64,000 nucleotides of DNA from Thamnaconus septentrionalis (Eukaryota; Chordata; Actinopteri; Tetraodontiformes; Monacanthidae). How positions within the stretch are numbered: position 1 is the stretch's first letter; each line of letters starts with the position of its first letter. The notes under the pieces were generated by a model. It searched no databases, had not been told where the DNA came from, and saw nothing but the letters and a program-made list of their open reading frames with translations. Made by a program: the position numbers and the translations under genes. Location: the NCBI GenBank assembly GCA_009823395.1, contig CM020514.1, positions 4,190,966-4,254,965 of the forward strand, written 5' to 3'. Below are positions 12,621 through 24,644 of the stretch, in pieces.

Positions 12621-13655
12621 ACTTACTTTTAAAATACTGATACATAAAAGACCTTTGACAAATTACTCGGTTACTGAGTTTGGGCAGTAACCGAGCCACT
12701 TTTAGCCACTTTACAAGCCAATTTTTTTCCCTTTCGGTTAATTTCTCTGTCTCTCATAAAGTGATCAGCCGTGTCCTTGGAGAGGTAAAAGCTACAAAGT
12801 CCAGGGGCTTCATGTACAAAAGGTACGTTCGCACAGAAACTCGTCGCACACCCGTTTTCAATGTTCACGTTAAGATGTAGAAAAAGTGACAAGACTGTGG
12901 AAATGTGCAGTGCTTCATGTCAGCTTCCTAGCTGACGTACTTACGTATACGTTTCTACACTCGGTTCGTTGGCGATGCTCACTGGTGATGTTTGGAAAAC
13001 GATTACTGAAATCGTATCAAATAGGCTATTATGAAAAATGAACGCATTCAATTAGTCTGACGGGTATAAGAGCACGCACACACAGATGTAGAAAACAACA
13101 CTAACGACGGCAGAATTGTCACTATTGGAGGACGTGACAAATAGACAGACACGAAAGAAAGAGACTAAAGATCAAGCGGCGCCCTCACGTGAGGAATATT
13201 GTGTTGTTGAATGTTTGCGCCAGCCGGAAGCATTTTGTTCAATCAGTGACAGATCATCTATGGTGCAAGCATTACAGCTGATTAATATTGTGGCTAGGTG
13301 GCTGGTTCAATGGATGATTCATTCATCCTTAATGACTTGATTTTTACTGGCGTACTGTGGCATTTGTGGTGCGATCCATGTTGGTGAAATGTAAAATTAC
13401 TCAATTTGCACATAATGTAATTGTTAAATCTACCTGGGGTGACCATGGCTATCCCTTGAAGATGTGGCTGATGACGCCGCAGACTGACCGAGAGCGGATA
13501 CAGTATATAATGAAGCCCATTAATTAATTAACTTGAGACATGTACATATTTTCCAAGTTCCTACTTTGTTTACAGCTTACAGTGAAGTTTTTCTTATTTC
13601 GTATTGAGATTGATTGTAGAATAAAAGAAGTTCCAACCTGTAAAGTTTATTTAAA
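12621..13655. other. Intergenic, no gene seen
   Basis: No confident gene. Patches at 12800-13000 with GTACGTTCGCACAGAAAC-like sequence faintly resemble fish Harbinger-type repeats, but I could not define ends. Confidence 0.4.
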
Positions 13656-14960
13656 AATGGTGTGTCAGAGCACCATCCAGTCCAGGGATTCCGAAAAGTG
13701 TCAGTACTGCTATTCTAACATAGGCCAAAATCACAGTAAAAGACCTGTCCCTGACCTGAAGGCACTGAGATGCGACCCTCTCGTTCACAAGGGTGAACTG
13801 CAACACATGGCGCCTGAACTGTGGGGCACTAAGCAGGCCCATCGTGTGCAACGCCAAAGAGTCCAGCCACTTTCGAGGAGCTGGGTTCCAATAGTCCAGG
13901 TGAGCCCGACTATATCAACCTACCGCACAAGTTCAAGCTCCTTCACCCCAGTGAGGTGACATTCCATGTCCCTACAGCTAGAGGTTGTTTCTGAGGCGCG
14001 GACCCACTTCGCTCAGCTTCCTTTTCGCCTCGACGGATTGATTTAGCGTCTGCATCACTTCCAACGATGTTCCCTGTACAGCTTCCTCACCATATGACCC
14101 CCACTCTTGAATAAGCCGCCAAAATACTTGAGCTCCTCCACCTGGGATAGTGCTTTCCTCCAAACCTGGAGTGAGCACTCAACCCTTTTCCAGCAGAGTA
14201 CCATGGCCTCAGTTTTGGAGGGGCTAATCCTCATCTTCTCCAGTGAGAGTTGCAGGTCCGTGCACGATGAAGCCAAAAGGACCACATAGTTTGCAACCGG
14301 CCAAGGTGGGGAAGGGGTATCCCTGGTGGAGGCCAACCCCCACCGGAAATGAGTCTGACTTACCACTCCCGATGTCCACGTACTGTTCCATTGACGTGTC
14401 AACCAGGACTGCCTTATAACATCCAGAGCCCTCGGGTAGCCAGGACTGATTTCATCTATCCCCAGGGCTTCACTGCTGCAGAGCTGTTGAACTGCCTCAG
14501 CGACTCAAACTAGATGCCCTCCACCCTGGCACCCAGAACTCCTCCAACTCCCATGTTTTGCTACTGCTGCGAAATGCTTAGCCTTCCAGTAACTGTCGGC
14601 AGCCTGTGGAGTCTCACAGGACAGGTAAGCCCTGTAGGTCTCTCTCTTCAGTTCGGCGGCTCCCCTGACCTCAGTTGTCAACTGCAGGTGCGAGGCTTGC
14701 CGACTAGACCCAAAGACCTTACTGTTATAAGCTAGCCACCTGAACAATGGCTTTGTGGAACAAGACGTATAAGGACTCTATATTCCCCACTGTCCTTGAG
14801 ATGCGGTTGATACTCTGCCATACGTGGGAATTTAAGAGAAGCCAAGTCTACGGCATACTCGCCTCTGCCTGAGGGCCCTCTGCCAGCAGATGGTGGGCCT
14901 CCTGTGGTGGGGAAGGTAGTTTGACCAGGGACCAATGATTGGTAGTGTTGCTTTGTTTGT
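13656..14960 (-). pseudogene. Degraded LINE, reverse strand
   Basis: Minus-strand translation in several frames shows the late reverse-transcriptase region of a common teleost LINE. One frame holds LEKMRISPSKTEAMVLCWKR, ECSLQVWRKALSQVEELKYFG and a KLYREHRW-like end at about 14055-14402. Upstream pieces at 14505-14935 hold KRETYRAY. The 3' end extends to about 13660 with short matching blocks such as CTTCGCTCAGCTTCC. Many stops and frameshifts are present. It appears to be the same family whose endonuclease part lies on the plus strand at 39560-39910. Confidence 0.8.
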
Positions 14961-16465
14961 TTTTTACTCCTCCTTTCTTGTATTTCTTAGAGTTAGTGTC
15001 TCTGGTTGTCGCTGCCCGGCTATCTGGCTATGCTCCGTGGGGTGGTCCATCTACTTATGTATAGAAAACGGATGGATTTTCTTTATTATTTAATCTCTAA
15101 ATTTATTGCTAAATCTCTGATGCTACTCTGATGTCTGCTTTTATTACATGTTAAAATCACATCCCTGATTCTCCTAAAAGGAAAACTAGGAATCTCCACC
15201 TGCACCCCCCAGTACACAGGTATATATTTCGCTGTCACACTGGTTCAGCGAGTTTTTTTGAAATTGTATGGCCCCCAAAGCAATGTATATTGTTATGTTG
15301 TATCTGGCTCCGTGGTCTATTTAGCTTGAATTTTCATTCTATTTTCCAAAAAGGGTATTTTACATTTACCTCTGCTATTTAGACAGCTTTTCTTCACTGT
15401 CAGCCTTTACCCACAGTCATACTACCAAACAATACTGTTCACTATTTACTCATTTTGAATGGAGAATACATGGAGGTTTTCAAGGATTACATGTAACATT
15501 GACACTTTGAGACAAAACACAAGGATACCATTACAGTTTGCAAGGACAAAGAGGAACAAACAAACTGAGTGGTCTAGTTTTACAGCAGAACACATTTTAA
15601 AGAACAGTCAACAGACAATCACATCTTTAAGCCAGGTTTTATGTAACTTGACTGATTAAATGATGAAAAGTCCTTCTCAGGAGCTTAGTTGGCAAAACAG
15701 TGTTTAACAAACTGTGACTGCAATCAAAGATGGGGTGTGCCCCAACACGAAAGACAGTCTGTGTCTAATAAGTTTTTGGCAAGAATAATTACACAGACAA
15801 TTGAACAGATGGGATCAAATGCACACAACCAGTTGCAAGAGAAATGTTCAAAGTTTGTCTTGCTTGCACTTGACAAAGTGCAACGACATTAAGGACACCA
15901 CGCAACTCTTGATTTTTATCCATATGGAATATGCGACTACTTCTGGTGTATCCTAGGACCTTGCAACCATACAAAGCCTGAAAGGCACAATAAATGGTAT
16001 AGGCATTTTGATGTTTGTCAAGCCATAAGAGAATTGGGACCTGACTGTGGAGGTGGGCAAGGTAGATGGAGCACCGAAGATGGCTGGCTGTATGTGGTAG
16101 GGAGAGTGGGCTCAGTGTGTGTGTGACGCTCCCCACCTCCTTCTGCCCTGTGACTCAGCAGGTCCACTGGCAGCCAGAGACACACCTGGCCTGTGTTCTC
16201 TTACCCCTCTTTTTGTTAAATGCAGCTCTGGAGAGTGAATACTGGTTTGGTTGCCTTTATTCATTATCTATTAATTGTAGGACTTGGTCCCTTCTGTTTC
16301 ATCTTCTCTTTTTTTGAGTGGTTTAGCTTGATTTTTTTTTTTTTTTTTATTGTTCTTTGTTTCTGTATATTTGGTTTTGCTGTTTTATGTTTGTTTAGTA
16401 TGCAATTACTTAATCACAAAATCATTCATACCTCTTCAGTTGAGAAGTGAAGCTGAAGTAGGCAA
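14961..16465. other. Intergenic, no gene seen
   Basis: Short frames only, such as 15459-15659 and 15789-16136, without motifs or splice context. A poly-T run lies near 16332. Confidence 0.5.
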
Positions 16466-16735
16466 CCAGTTCAGTGGTCTAGTGGTAGAGTGTCCGCCCT
16501 GAGACTGGTTGGTTGTGGGTTCGATCCCCAGCTGAGTCATACCAAAGACTGTAAAAATGGTACCCATTGCCTCCCTGCTTGGCACTCAGTATTTGGGGTT
16601 GGAATTGGGGGGGTTAAATCACCTAATGCCAGGGTACAACACTGCAGCTGCCCACCGCTCCCTCAGGTAATGGGTCAAATGCGGAGGACAAATTTTGCAT
16701 CTTTCGGGATGTGACAATCACTGGGACTTTAAAAG
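16466..16735 (+). mobile_element. tRNA-derived SINE
   Basis: The head resembles a tRNA gene with an internal RNA polymerase III promoter: an A-box-like AGTGGTCTAGTGGTAG at about 16472 and a B box GGTTCGATCCC at 16519-16529. A non-tRNA body follows with GCCCACCGCTCCCTCAG and GGTCAAATGCGGAGGACAAA, ending near GACAATCACTGGGACTTTAAA. This body and tail layout is typical of teleost SINEs. It is not called a tRNA gene because the acceptor stem does not pair. Confidence 0.8.
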
Positions 16736-16869
16736 GAGGGCACCTCTTGAATGCACTTGCATGCTAAGCCAACAGTAACTGTCTTATTTGCAGTGCATGT
16801 GTGACACGTGCTGGTTTTTGCTGTGATCGAGTGCAGTGTGGTTCGGTCAAGTGAGCACGTGTGGTGCGG

Positions 16870-17125
16870 TTGGGCAATTTCTGTAACTCTCCATGAGACT
16901 TCTGCACCTGTCGACAGGTATTTTGGCCCACTCCTCTTTAGCAAACTGCCCCAGTTGTCTCAGGTTTGAAGGGTGTCTTCTCCACACTGGATATTTCAGC
17001 CCTTTCCAAATGTTCATTGAGATCATCAGGGCTCATAGAAGGCCACTTCAGAAATAGTCCAATGTTTTGTTCTTAGCCATCCCTGAGTGTTTTTGGGTCA
17101 TTATCCTGTTGGAGGACCCATGGCC
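16870..17125 (-). pseudogene. Tc1/mariner transposase relic
   Basis: Minus-strand translation gives the C-terminal part of a Tc1-like transposase. WVLQQDNDPK carries the second catalytic aspartate, FLKWPSMSPDDLNEHLER is a damaged version of the segment that normally carries the third acidic residue, and NLRQLGQFAKEEWAKIPVDR follows after a frame change. The copy is truncated at both sides, frameshifted and inactive. No inverted terminal repeats were found beside it. Confidence 0.85.
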
Positions 17126-17359
17126 TGTGACTGAGACCACTCCATATGCAAACAACCAATGGTTGAATCGCCGATTCGGACCTACAGCGTCTGTACACAG
17201 TCAGAGACAGAACAGACTGACAGGCCTGAGAATGTTTTGTATTGAATCTGTTCTTCTGTTTAGTGTCATTTGCTGGGTTGAACCATCTCAGTCTGGAAAA
17301 ATAAGGACAGCTTGGAGAAGATGGCAAAACTGCTTCTAAGATCTCTTGCACAGCTTTTT

Positions 17360-18020
17360 TATAAGAGTTTTTTTTTACAAGAGGAAGCTCATTTCAAGGG
17401 CTTAGTCCATCATCTCTGACCATTAGCACCATTTCTGAGTTTTCAGCTTTCAAGGTTCGAGCTGCTTCCCTCAAGGCGGAGGTTTATCCTTTCTCAGTGT
17501 CGATGTGTGGCAGTAGTCATGGCTTTAGATGAGAAAAAAGAAGGGGCACAAAAACAACAGTAGCACGTTTTTGGATTTACAAAACATAACAAGTGCAAAA
17601 TAACCATATTGTAAGTTCTTTGGTTTTGGCTGAGTGAAAAAAAATGTTGGTTGTGACAGCAGCCGCTGTGTTGCCACAGCAAAGTTCTGCAAAACTTCCA
17701 CATCAAACACAGTTTGACTTTTTGTTGTAATAATAGCAGAAAAGCACGTGCAATAAGCACAACACACTAGTATTCCACATTGGTTAATCATTGGTCATTA
17801 GGTCATTAATTAAACATTTAATTTAACTAAGAATTCAAGGACTGAAAACACTAAAAAAATAAAAATGCAGAGTCACTATTAAAACAATATGAATTTTTTT
17901 TGCACCATGTAAGTCTTTTTAAAAATAAAAATCTTCCTCCTCTCTGAGTTCCACTTCCACCCATTTCCCCTGCCTTTGTTCTGTATCATGATGGCACAAA
18001 TAAAATTAACAGTGATCGCA
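17360..18020. other. Intergenic upstream of gamma1
   Basis: AT-rich. The overlapping minus-strand frames at 17494-17791 have no motifs. Nothing is recognisable before the gamma1 promoter. Confidence 0.45.
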
Positions 18021-18024
18021 GAGC

Positions 18025-18092
18025 TGCTTGTTCATCAACTTCCAGTTAATTTAAATGACAAAACCCTGTTATAGAGCCCATAAAGTATAAAA
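18025..18092 (+). promoter_or_regulatory. gamma1 promoter: degenerate MARE and TATA
   Basis: TATAAAA at 18086-18092 lies 57 bp before the GGCAAG-linked ATG. TGCTTGTTCAT at 18025-18035 matches 8 of 11 bases of the TGCTGGGTCAG element seen in neighbouring genes and lies 61 bp upstream of the TATA, the same spacing as in the others. No clear SOX-like box follows it. Confidence 0.55.
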
Positions 18093-18148
18093 GCCGGCTG
18101 GCAGCTGCAGGATGTTGGACAGATTCCCACATGCACCGATCATCAGAC

Positions 18149-19074
18149 ATGGGCAAGGTAAACAGACAGTCGATCAGAAATGTATGTGAAAGAGTAGAAG
18201 AGCTGAACAAAAGATGTGTCAGTCTTAGATAACACTTTTTTCAAATAGACAAAATGAAAAATTGCTCCTAATCTATTTGCATGGTTTGACGTTTTTGGTC
18301 TTATGTTTGTTTGTTTTTCTCTCATTTTCAACAGATCATCTTTTATGAGGACAGGAACTTCCAGGGTCGCTCCTATGAGTGCGTGAGCGACTGCTCTGAT
18401 ATGTCGGCCTACCTGAGCAGGTGCGCTTCCTGCAGGGTGGAGAGCGGCTGCTTCATGGTCTACGACCGGCCCAACTTCATGGGAAACCAGTATTTCCTGA
18501 GAAGGGGAGAGTACTCTGACTATGGGTCTTTTGGCATGAGCGACTCTATCCGATCCTGCCGTCTGATTCCTCAAGTATGTATATAAAATATTAGTAAGCT
18601 CCAAAATGCATAACGTTCAATAATAGTGTTTCATAATAATTCGATGTTTAGTTGGAATTGTATTGTTTTGTTCATTTATTTGGCTGAGCTGTAAGGGCGT
18701 GAAAATCTATCAAAGTAAAACAATTTTTTACTTTAGATTTTTTTCCAACACAAAGAAAAGGAAAACTGTATTACAATGTTTGTACCTTTTCTCCACAGCA
18801 TGGAGGCTCCTACAGACTCAAGATCTACGAGAGGGAGAACTTTCAGGGCCAGAGCCAAGAGCTAATGGACGACTGTGACAACATCCAGGACCGCTACCGC
18901 ATTTCCGACTGCCAGTCGTGCAACGTGATGGACGGCCACTGGCTGATGTACGAGCAGCCCCACTTCAGAGGCAGGATGATGTACCTGAGGCCCGGAGAGT
19001 ACAAGAGCATTAAAGACATGGGATACAGCGGCATGAGGCTCAGCTCTGTTAGACGAATAATGGATTCCTGTTGA
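18149..19074 (+). CDS. crygm: gamma-crystallin M, gene gamma1
   Basis: Lens structural protein of 174 residues (MGK start), soluble in fibre-cell cytoplasm, where beta/gamma-crystallins give refractive index. Exons are 18149-18157, 18335-18574 and 18799-19074, with GT/AG introns. Exon 2 encodes the N-terminal domain (residues 4-83) with Greek-key starts FYEDRNFQG and VYDRPNFMG. Exon 3 encodes the C-terminal domain with IYERENFQG and MYEQPHFRG. The only tryptophan is in VMDGHW. AATAAA overlaps the stop at 19074. An in-frame upstream ATG at 18131 would add MHRSSD, so the start is ambiguous. It is the most divergent of the plus-strand copies: YGSFGMSDS replaces the MSMMGMS-type loop, so it is less Met-rich. 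Subtype numbering is not certain. Confidence 0.93.
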
Positions 19075-19089
19075 ATAAAATAAAGAAGG

Positions 19090-20080
19090 TTATGTCACAC
19101 TGCATTTTCTTCTCATTTTACTTTGATTTCAATCTGTTCTGAAAATCTGCATGCTGGATCTTTGAAGCACGTACAAGTGCCTCAGTCCAGACGAGTCACG
19201 CATACGTTTTTGTAAGAATGCAGACATGAGAAAATATAATCTGCCTGAATAATGCAAGAAAAATATATCGAAGCAACTTTGAGCAAAATCACATCACTAA
19301 ACCTAAAAACACAATTCAAGGGACAACGATATTGAGTCTTTGGAGTTATTGATGAATATCGTTTCATGGGAAGAAGTTTACTACAAGCAAGATATTGAAA
19401 AAGCCCATAATACATTCACAGCAATTTGTCTTCTAACAAATGGTTTCCATTGATAATCTGGAGTAAAATCAAATTAAAAGGGAAAGCCTTGGCTAAACAA
19501 AGAGTTGAAGGGAGCCTATTGTGTTAAAGATCAGACTTTACAAGAAATGTGTGTTGAATCCAAGCACTCAGATCACATCCAGTTCCAGGACGTCAAAGAT
19601 GCTGCATATCCTGTTCCCTAAATTATCAGATTATTGTCCAATCTTGTTGTTTTTAACCTGCACATGAACACAGTGACTTTCTGGGACATATTTTTTTTTT
19701 GGAATGTCTCTATCTCTTTCTAAATCAAAGCCCAAAGCCAGTATCATTTTGGAGAACACTGTTACAAAACCCTCCCTTGCTTAAGCCCAGAAGTAAATAG
19801 CATAAAAGAAAATGCAGGAAGTTGTCTGCATCCATATCTGATAATAAGCCATGCTCAGCATTTCCCTTGATTTTCTGAAGCAGCTCATGCTAACTTACCA
19901 GCATAAAGTAAAAACATATTGATGCATGTGTTTTAAGTAATGGACTTGCACCATAGACTGCATTCTAAAATGGTCGGTCCTGGGATTTTAACTATTACTT
20001 AATAACTATTATTAACCATTGATGTCCTCTGTGGGTCTATTGAAATTTAGAAATGTTACTATTTGCCTTTATTCAGAGAA
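19090..20080. other. Intergenic between gamma1 and gamma2
   Basis: AT-rich, no gene or recognisable element. Confidence 0.5.
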
Positions 20081-20560
20081 ACCATCCGTTGGACCTGACA
20101 TTTTAAACAATTTCAGACCAATTTCCAGGTTAAGGTTTTTTTAATCTAAAGTTTAAGAATATGCCAGTTTGAAAGTTTCAATCTGCAGTCTGCAGCCTCC
20201 ACAGTGGTGACTTTGCTCTGATCAAGGTTTCAAATGATCTGTTGCTTGCTGGTGATTCCCCTCCTTTCTCCATTTTTAAACTTCTTGTCCACAGCGCTGC
20301 ATTTGATAGAGTAGATCATAATGTTGTAATTACATATTGGATTGCAGTGCGTGGTCGTCAGTAAAGGGAAGTGGCATTGGACTGGTTTATTTAATAACTT
20401 TGAAATGGTCCCTTTCAGTCAGGCCACATGTGGTTCTCTCTTGTCTGGTGTCCCCCAGAGGTCTTAGCTGGACCTGCCCACAGCTGTTGCAGTATTGCGA
20501 ATTTCTATCACAATCCTTCATTTCTTGTAAAGAGGTTGAACCTGCTTATTTTTGTTTTTG
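20081..20560 (+). pseudogene. L2/CR1-type LINE reverse transcriptase fragment
   Basis: Across shifting plus-strand frames the region resembles the fish L2-like RT: a residual RPISxL-like start, a SNDLLLA-like block, a degraded AFDxVDH motif near 20305-20325, and SGVPQRS followed by LAGPAHSCC-like sequence near 20450-20480. Several frameshifts and stops are present, so it is inactive. Confidence 0.6.
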
Positions 20561-20899
20561 CCTCTGATCATGAGTTTGATGAAGTGTTAACGTGTGTCTT
20601 ATCCTTATCCTTATACTTATCCTCCATTGAGGCAACTGACAAATGATCCAACTATTGCAATCTCCATCACCGTCATCAATTCCATCCATCATAATTTTAA
20701 GATTAGACTGTAATGAACTTCATCCCAGTGTTAGCAAACAAAACGTACAACAAACGACAAAATACAACAGACTTTTAACCCACATAAACAAAATTGACCA
20801 TATTGGAGTGGCCCCATTGGATAGCATTGAGTTTCAGGATTCATTTCAAGGTTTCGCTACTAAGAGGCAAGGGTCCTGAGATTCTCTGGAAGGGCCACC

Positions 20900-21920
20900 T
20901 TAACTGTCCACTTGGTAACAAGAACAAAACACGTCCATCCATCGCTTGACCGACACAGTCCTAATTTAATGCCTGATGGGTTCATTATTTTTTGGTTAGT
21001 TATTTCACTGTCTTCTGTCAGTCAACGTAGTGGTATGATTTGCAGTTTCAACAGTGCTGAAAAGTCAATAGAAAAATCTTCATTTGCAGTTGGAGCGATA
21101 TGACTGACATGTAACTGACTGATGATTGCTTCCTAAAATGCAACCAAATATTAACAAAATAAATGAAAATAAAAATGATGCACCCCTTTCTTTCAGAGAG
21201 ACTTTATCTATCGGACATGTTTTAAAACTGAGTCTATTGGAGATGGGGACACTTTCATTTTTAAATGGCAAGGCACAGAGGGCATAGGCAGGCTACGAAC
21301 CCCAGACAGAAGTAGAGCAAACAATTTGAACACTGTTTGCGGCGTTCATATGAGGCCAAGTAGACACAAAGAATAGCAAAAACAATTTAATGATGCATTT
21401 TAAATCAATGTATCATTGTCGCGACATGAACCTAGAAATAAAACATTTCATATTAAAAATAGAGTTGTGAAAGTTCCCGTTTTACTGTCAAAGTTTATAA
21501 TATATATATATCATTGTAATCATAGTTATATTTTTCAATTACATTTAAAAGTACACATTGCTCTGTTTTTTTTTGTTTTTGTTTTTTAGCTAGAATGCTA
21601 CTTTGTTAGCACTTGTCTTTGGGCATGTGTATCAGCACTGGTGGGCATTTGTTTTTTTTTTTTTAGCATATTCTGAAATTATATCTGATATTTGTAAATT
21701 AATCTAATCATTTCAGCCTCACATATAAACAATTTGATAATGTATTAAACAACAATGCTCAACACCACAGCGGAGAGAACAGCTGATACATTTGCAGCGT
21801 TAATCCGCCTGCACCCCATAGGCAGCGCTGCCGCAGTTGGCACTGCACCAGATGCATACTGTCTGGAATAATAGCCATTTACAGACTGATTTAACACACA
21901 TTATAGCTCTTGCATTTGGC
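20900..21920. other. Intergenic upstream of gamma2
   Basis: AT-rich with poly-T runs near 21570 and 21650. No gene was recognised. Confidence 0.5.
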
Positions 21921-21922
21921 AC

Positions 21923-21987
21923 TGCTGACTCAGGCTTTTTGAAACAATGGCTTCGCAGATCATCTATCTATCACGGCGGGTATAAAA
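21923..21987 (+). promoter_or_regulatory. gamma2 promoter: MARE, SOX-like box, TATA
   Basis: TGCTGACTCAG at 21923-21933 is the best match in the window to the Maf recognition element. AACAATGG (SOX-type) is at 21943-21950. TATAAAA is at 21981-21987, 58 bp after the MARE start and 69 bp before the ATG. Maf and SOX factors are known regulators of vertebrate crystallin genes. Binding here is inferred. Confidence 0.75.
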
Positions 21988-22049
21988 GTGGCGGTTCTCA
22001 GCCTTTGGAAGTTACCGCCACAATCAGGGAGAGGACCAACCACCTAAAA

Positions 22050-22817
22050 ATGGGCAGAGTAAAATCATTTTTGTTTCCATTTTCGTTCCGTCGATAAATA
22101 TGTATATAATTGTCTGTGCTATGACAGGTGAACTTGCTCACACCGACTCTCATATTTTCAGATCATCTTCTACGAGGACAGGAACTTCCAGGGTCGTTCC
22201 TATGAGACCAGCAGCGATTGCGCTGAGCTGACCTCCTACCTGAGCCGCTGCAACTCCTGCAGGGTGGAGAGCGGCTGCTTCATGGTCTATGAGCGTCCCA
22301 ACTACATGGGCCACCAGATGCTGGTGCGCAGAGGAGAGTACCCAGACAACCAGCGATTGATGGGGATGAGCATGAGTGACTGCATCCGTTCCTGCCGCAT
22401 GATCCCCATGGTATAGCGCTTTTGACCGATTCTTTCAGGCGTGTTCCTAGCGTATAAGCATCTGGAACCCATTTCAAAACATCAAAGCACAATCGAGACA
22501 TAAATCTGTATATGTGCGTGTGTGCCATTTTACAGCACAGAGGCCCATTCAGGATGAGAATCTATGACAAGGAGAACTTCGGAGGCCAGATGAACGAGCT
22601 CTCGGAGGACTGCGACAACATCCAGGATCGCTTCCGCATGTCCGACTGCCAGTCCGCCAACGTGATGGACGGCCACTGGCTGCTGTACGAGCAGCCCCAC
22701 TTCAGAGGCAGGATGATGTACCTGAGGCCCGGAGAGTACAGGAGCATGAGAGACATGGGAACGGGTCCCATGGACATGAGAATTGGATCCATCCGTCGAA
22801 TTGTGGACTCTTGTTAA
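22050..22817 (+). CDS. crygm: gamma-crystallin M, gene gamma2
   Basis: Two-domain lens crystallin of 179 residues starting MGR. Exons are 22050-22058, 22162-22410 and 22536-22817, with introns of 103 and 125 bp. Greek-key signatures are [27 protein letters not shown] and YEQPHFRG. Exon 2 is 249 bp, two codons longer than the commonest 243-bp form, because of the [10 protein letters not shown] loop. Exon 3 is also longer, with [11 protein letters not shown] before the last strand. SAN replaces the SCN/SCQ found in the other gamma-M copies, losing one cysteine. One tryptophan is present (DGHW). AATAAA is at 22861-22866. Its MARE is the strongest of the array. Confidence 0.94.
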
Positions 22818-22869
22818 AGAAACAAATTGGATAGAATGAAAGATATAATAATTTTATATCAATAAAGAA

Positions 22870-23980
22870 TTTATAATTTCTCAATCTTGGTTTTAAAAGC
22901 ATCATTTATTAATGCAGGCACATTTAATGAGCACAATCCTTAACCTGTGTTAGTTTTCATGGGGAAAAAGAGATTTTATAAAATGATAGAGCTTCATTAA
23001 TCCCAAGCAGGGGAAATTCAATCAACACTGAGGTGAATTTTGCTTCACTTTTTTTTTTCTACTTGTGTTCCACAGCACCACTTGGTTATGGTTACACATA
23101 CACATATAGGTAGGTATGAGGAAAGGAGAAAAATAAATCATCAGTGTGTTGCAACAGATTGTGATCAGCACTATGGAATAAATATTCAAAGTGAAAAACA
23201 CATTTCAATTTTATATACAATAAACTGTTTAAGCAACAAATACAAATCACAACAATAATATTGACTTATAAAACCGCATTAGAATCCCCAGCTTGTCTAC
23301 GTAGAGGTTTTACTCTCAGATGTACAGTATTTTTAACTGTGTATGTAAAACGTTAAAATAAGTTTATTATATTGAACATAAAGTCCCTTTTTTCCAATAT
23401 CAGTTAAATCTATATTTCATTGTAATTCTCGTGTTGATGGCAAATGAGATAATTTCCCTTAAAGGCCAAATACACATTTCAACAAATGGTTAATTACATA
23501 GTGAATATATATCATACAACATATATTTATATTTTTCTGTATTGATTACTGTAGGAAATGAATTGGTTCAATGTTGATCTGCAAATGTGCAAAAATAAAA
23601 TTTAAAAAAATTACATAATGAATCACAAAAAATGACCCGTAACAGCATCTTAGAGTCACACTTGGATAAAGTGAAACACATTAATGACCAAATGAGTCAG
23701 GTGCACTTAACAGAGTAAACTGTACACTGAATTTATCTAATGTATTGTATACGTGTACATATGTATATATTCATCCACATGTATAAATCACTGGAAGTGA
23801 AAGCAACTTCACAAACTCTTACTACCCCTTATCTAAAACATGAATATTGTAATATAATAAAAGTAAGAGGCTGCATGAAAATTTAAGATGTAAATAACAG
23901 ATATTAAGATTTAATTATCACATTTAAAATACAGAATAAAATTAGCGAGCAATGCCCATATACATTTCCACAAAGGGTTT
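22870..23980. other. Intergenic between gamma2 and gamma3
   Basis: AT-rich. The block at 22975-23030 with CTTCATTAATCCCAAGC and GGGGAAATTCAAT resembles a tail seen again near 42150 and is probably a LINE or SINE end. Nothing else is recognised. Confidence 0.45.
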
Positions 23981-23982
23981 CT

Positions 23983-23983
23983 G

Positions 23984-24052
<69 letters not shown>

Positions 24053-24290
24053 CACATACATACATATATAGATATATAGATAGATGGATGTGTGTGGTGT
24101 CAATATGTATGTATGTATGTGTATATATTTAGACATGTATATATATATATTTATATACATATATACTGTGTAGTGTATAAATAAATGGAAGTATATTCAT
24201 ATAAATATAAATGCATATAAATATACATATATAGTAATATATATATAGTTATATATATATATATATACACATATATCATTGAATTATCAT
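23983..24290. repeat. (CA)n(TA)n microsatellite with AT-rich tract
   Basis: CA repeats at 23983-24016 pass directly into TA repeats to about 24049. ATGT, GATA and ATAT runs continue to about 24270. The tract is highly unstable and has cruciform potential. Confidence 0.9.
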
Positions 24291-24503
24291 TATCATTAAA
24301 TTTCATATCATAACATTATTTTAGAAGTTAAATATCCAACACAATCTGAAAAGCTGTCCAATCATAGAAGGTTCTTTTCATTTTTAGATGACAACAATGT
24401 GTACATATTGTACAGTTCATGCATTTACACCAAAGAGGTAGAGCACAATGTGACATAATAACCCTTTAGCATCCTGACTGCTCAGTAGGCTTCTATGGCA
24501 TGA

Positions 24504-24572
24504 TGCTGGGTCAGGGATTCACAGAATAAAAGGCCTATACTTTTTTTTTCCCCGCATTGATCAACTATAAAA
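24504..24572 (+). promoter_or_regulatory. gamma3 promoter: MARE and TATA
   Basis: TGCTGGGTCAG at 24504-24514 lies 62 bp upstream of TATAAAA at 24566-24572. The SOX-like box at the usual place is degenerate (AGAATAAA). The upstream block GGCTTCTATGGCATGA resembles the 5' flank of the MARE in gamma5 and gamma6. Confidence 0.7.
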
Positions 24573-24644
24573 GTAACTGTTTCCCCTCAGCACAACATAA
24601 CACACGACAGACAACGCTGGGTGCTGGCTAACAACCAACCAAAG

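Noticed and set aside
12800..13050. Harbinger-type element
   Set aside because: A few GTACGTTCGCAC-like words resemble it, but no ends, duplication or transposase could be defined.
16466..16540. Possible tRNA gene
   Set aside because: A and B boxes are present, but the acceptor arm does not pair and a SINE body follows.
18143..18604. Long minus-strand open frame opposite gamma1 (and similar antisense frames opposite the other crystallins)
   Set aside because: These antisense frames recur only because the crystallin codon pattern is copied in each paralogue. They have no splice signals, start context or family match.
23942..24160. Open frame rich in Tyr, Ile, Val and Cys
   Set aside because: It is translation of the CA/TA microsatellite.
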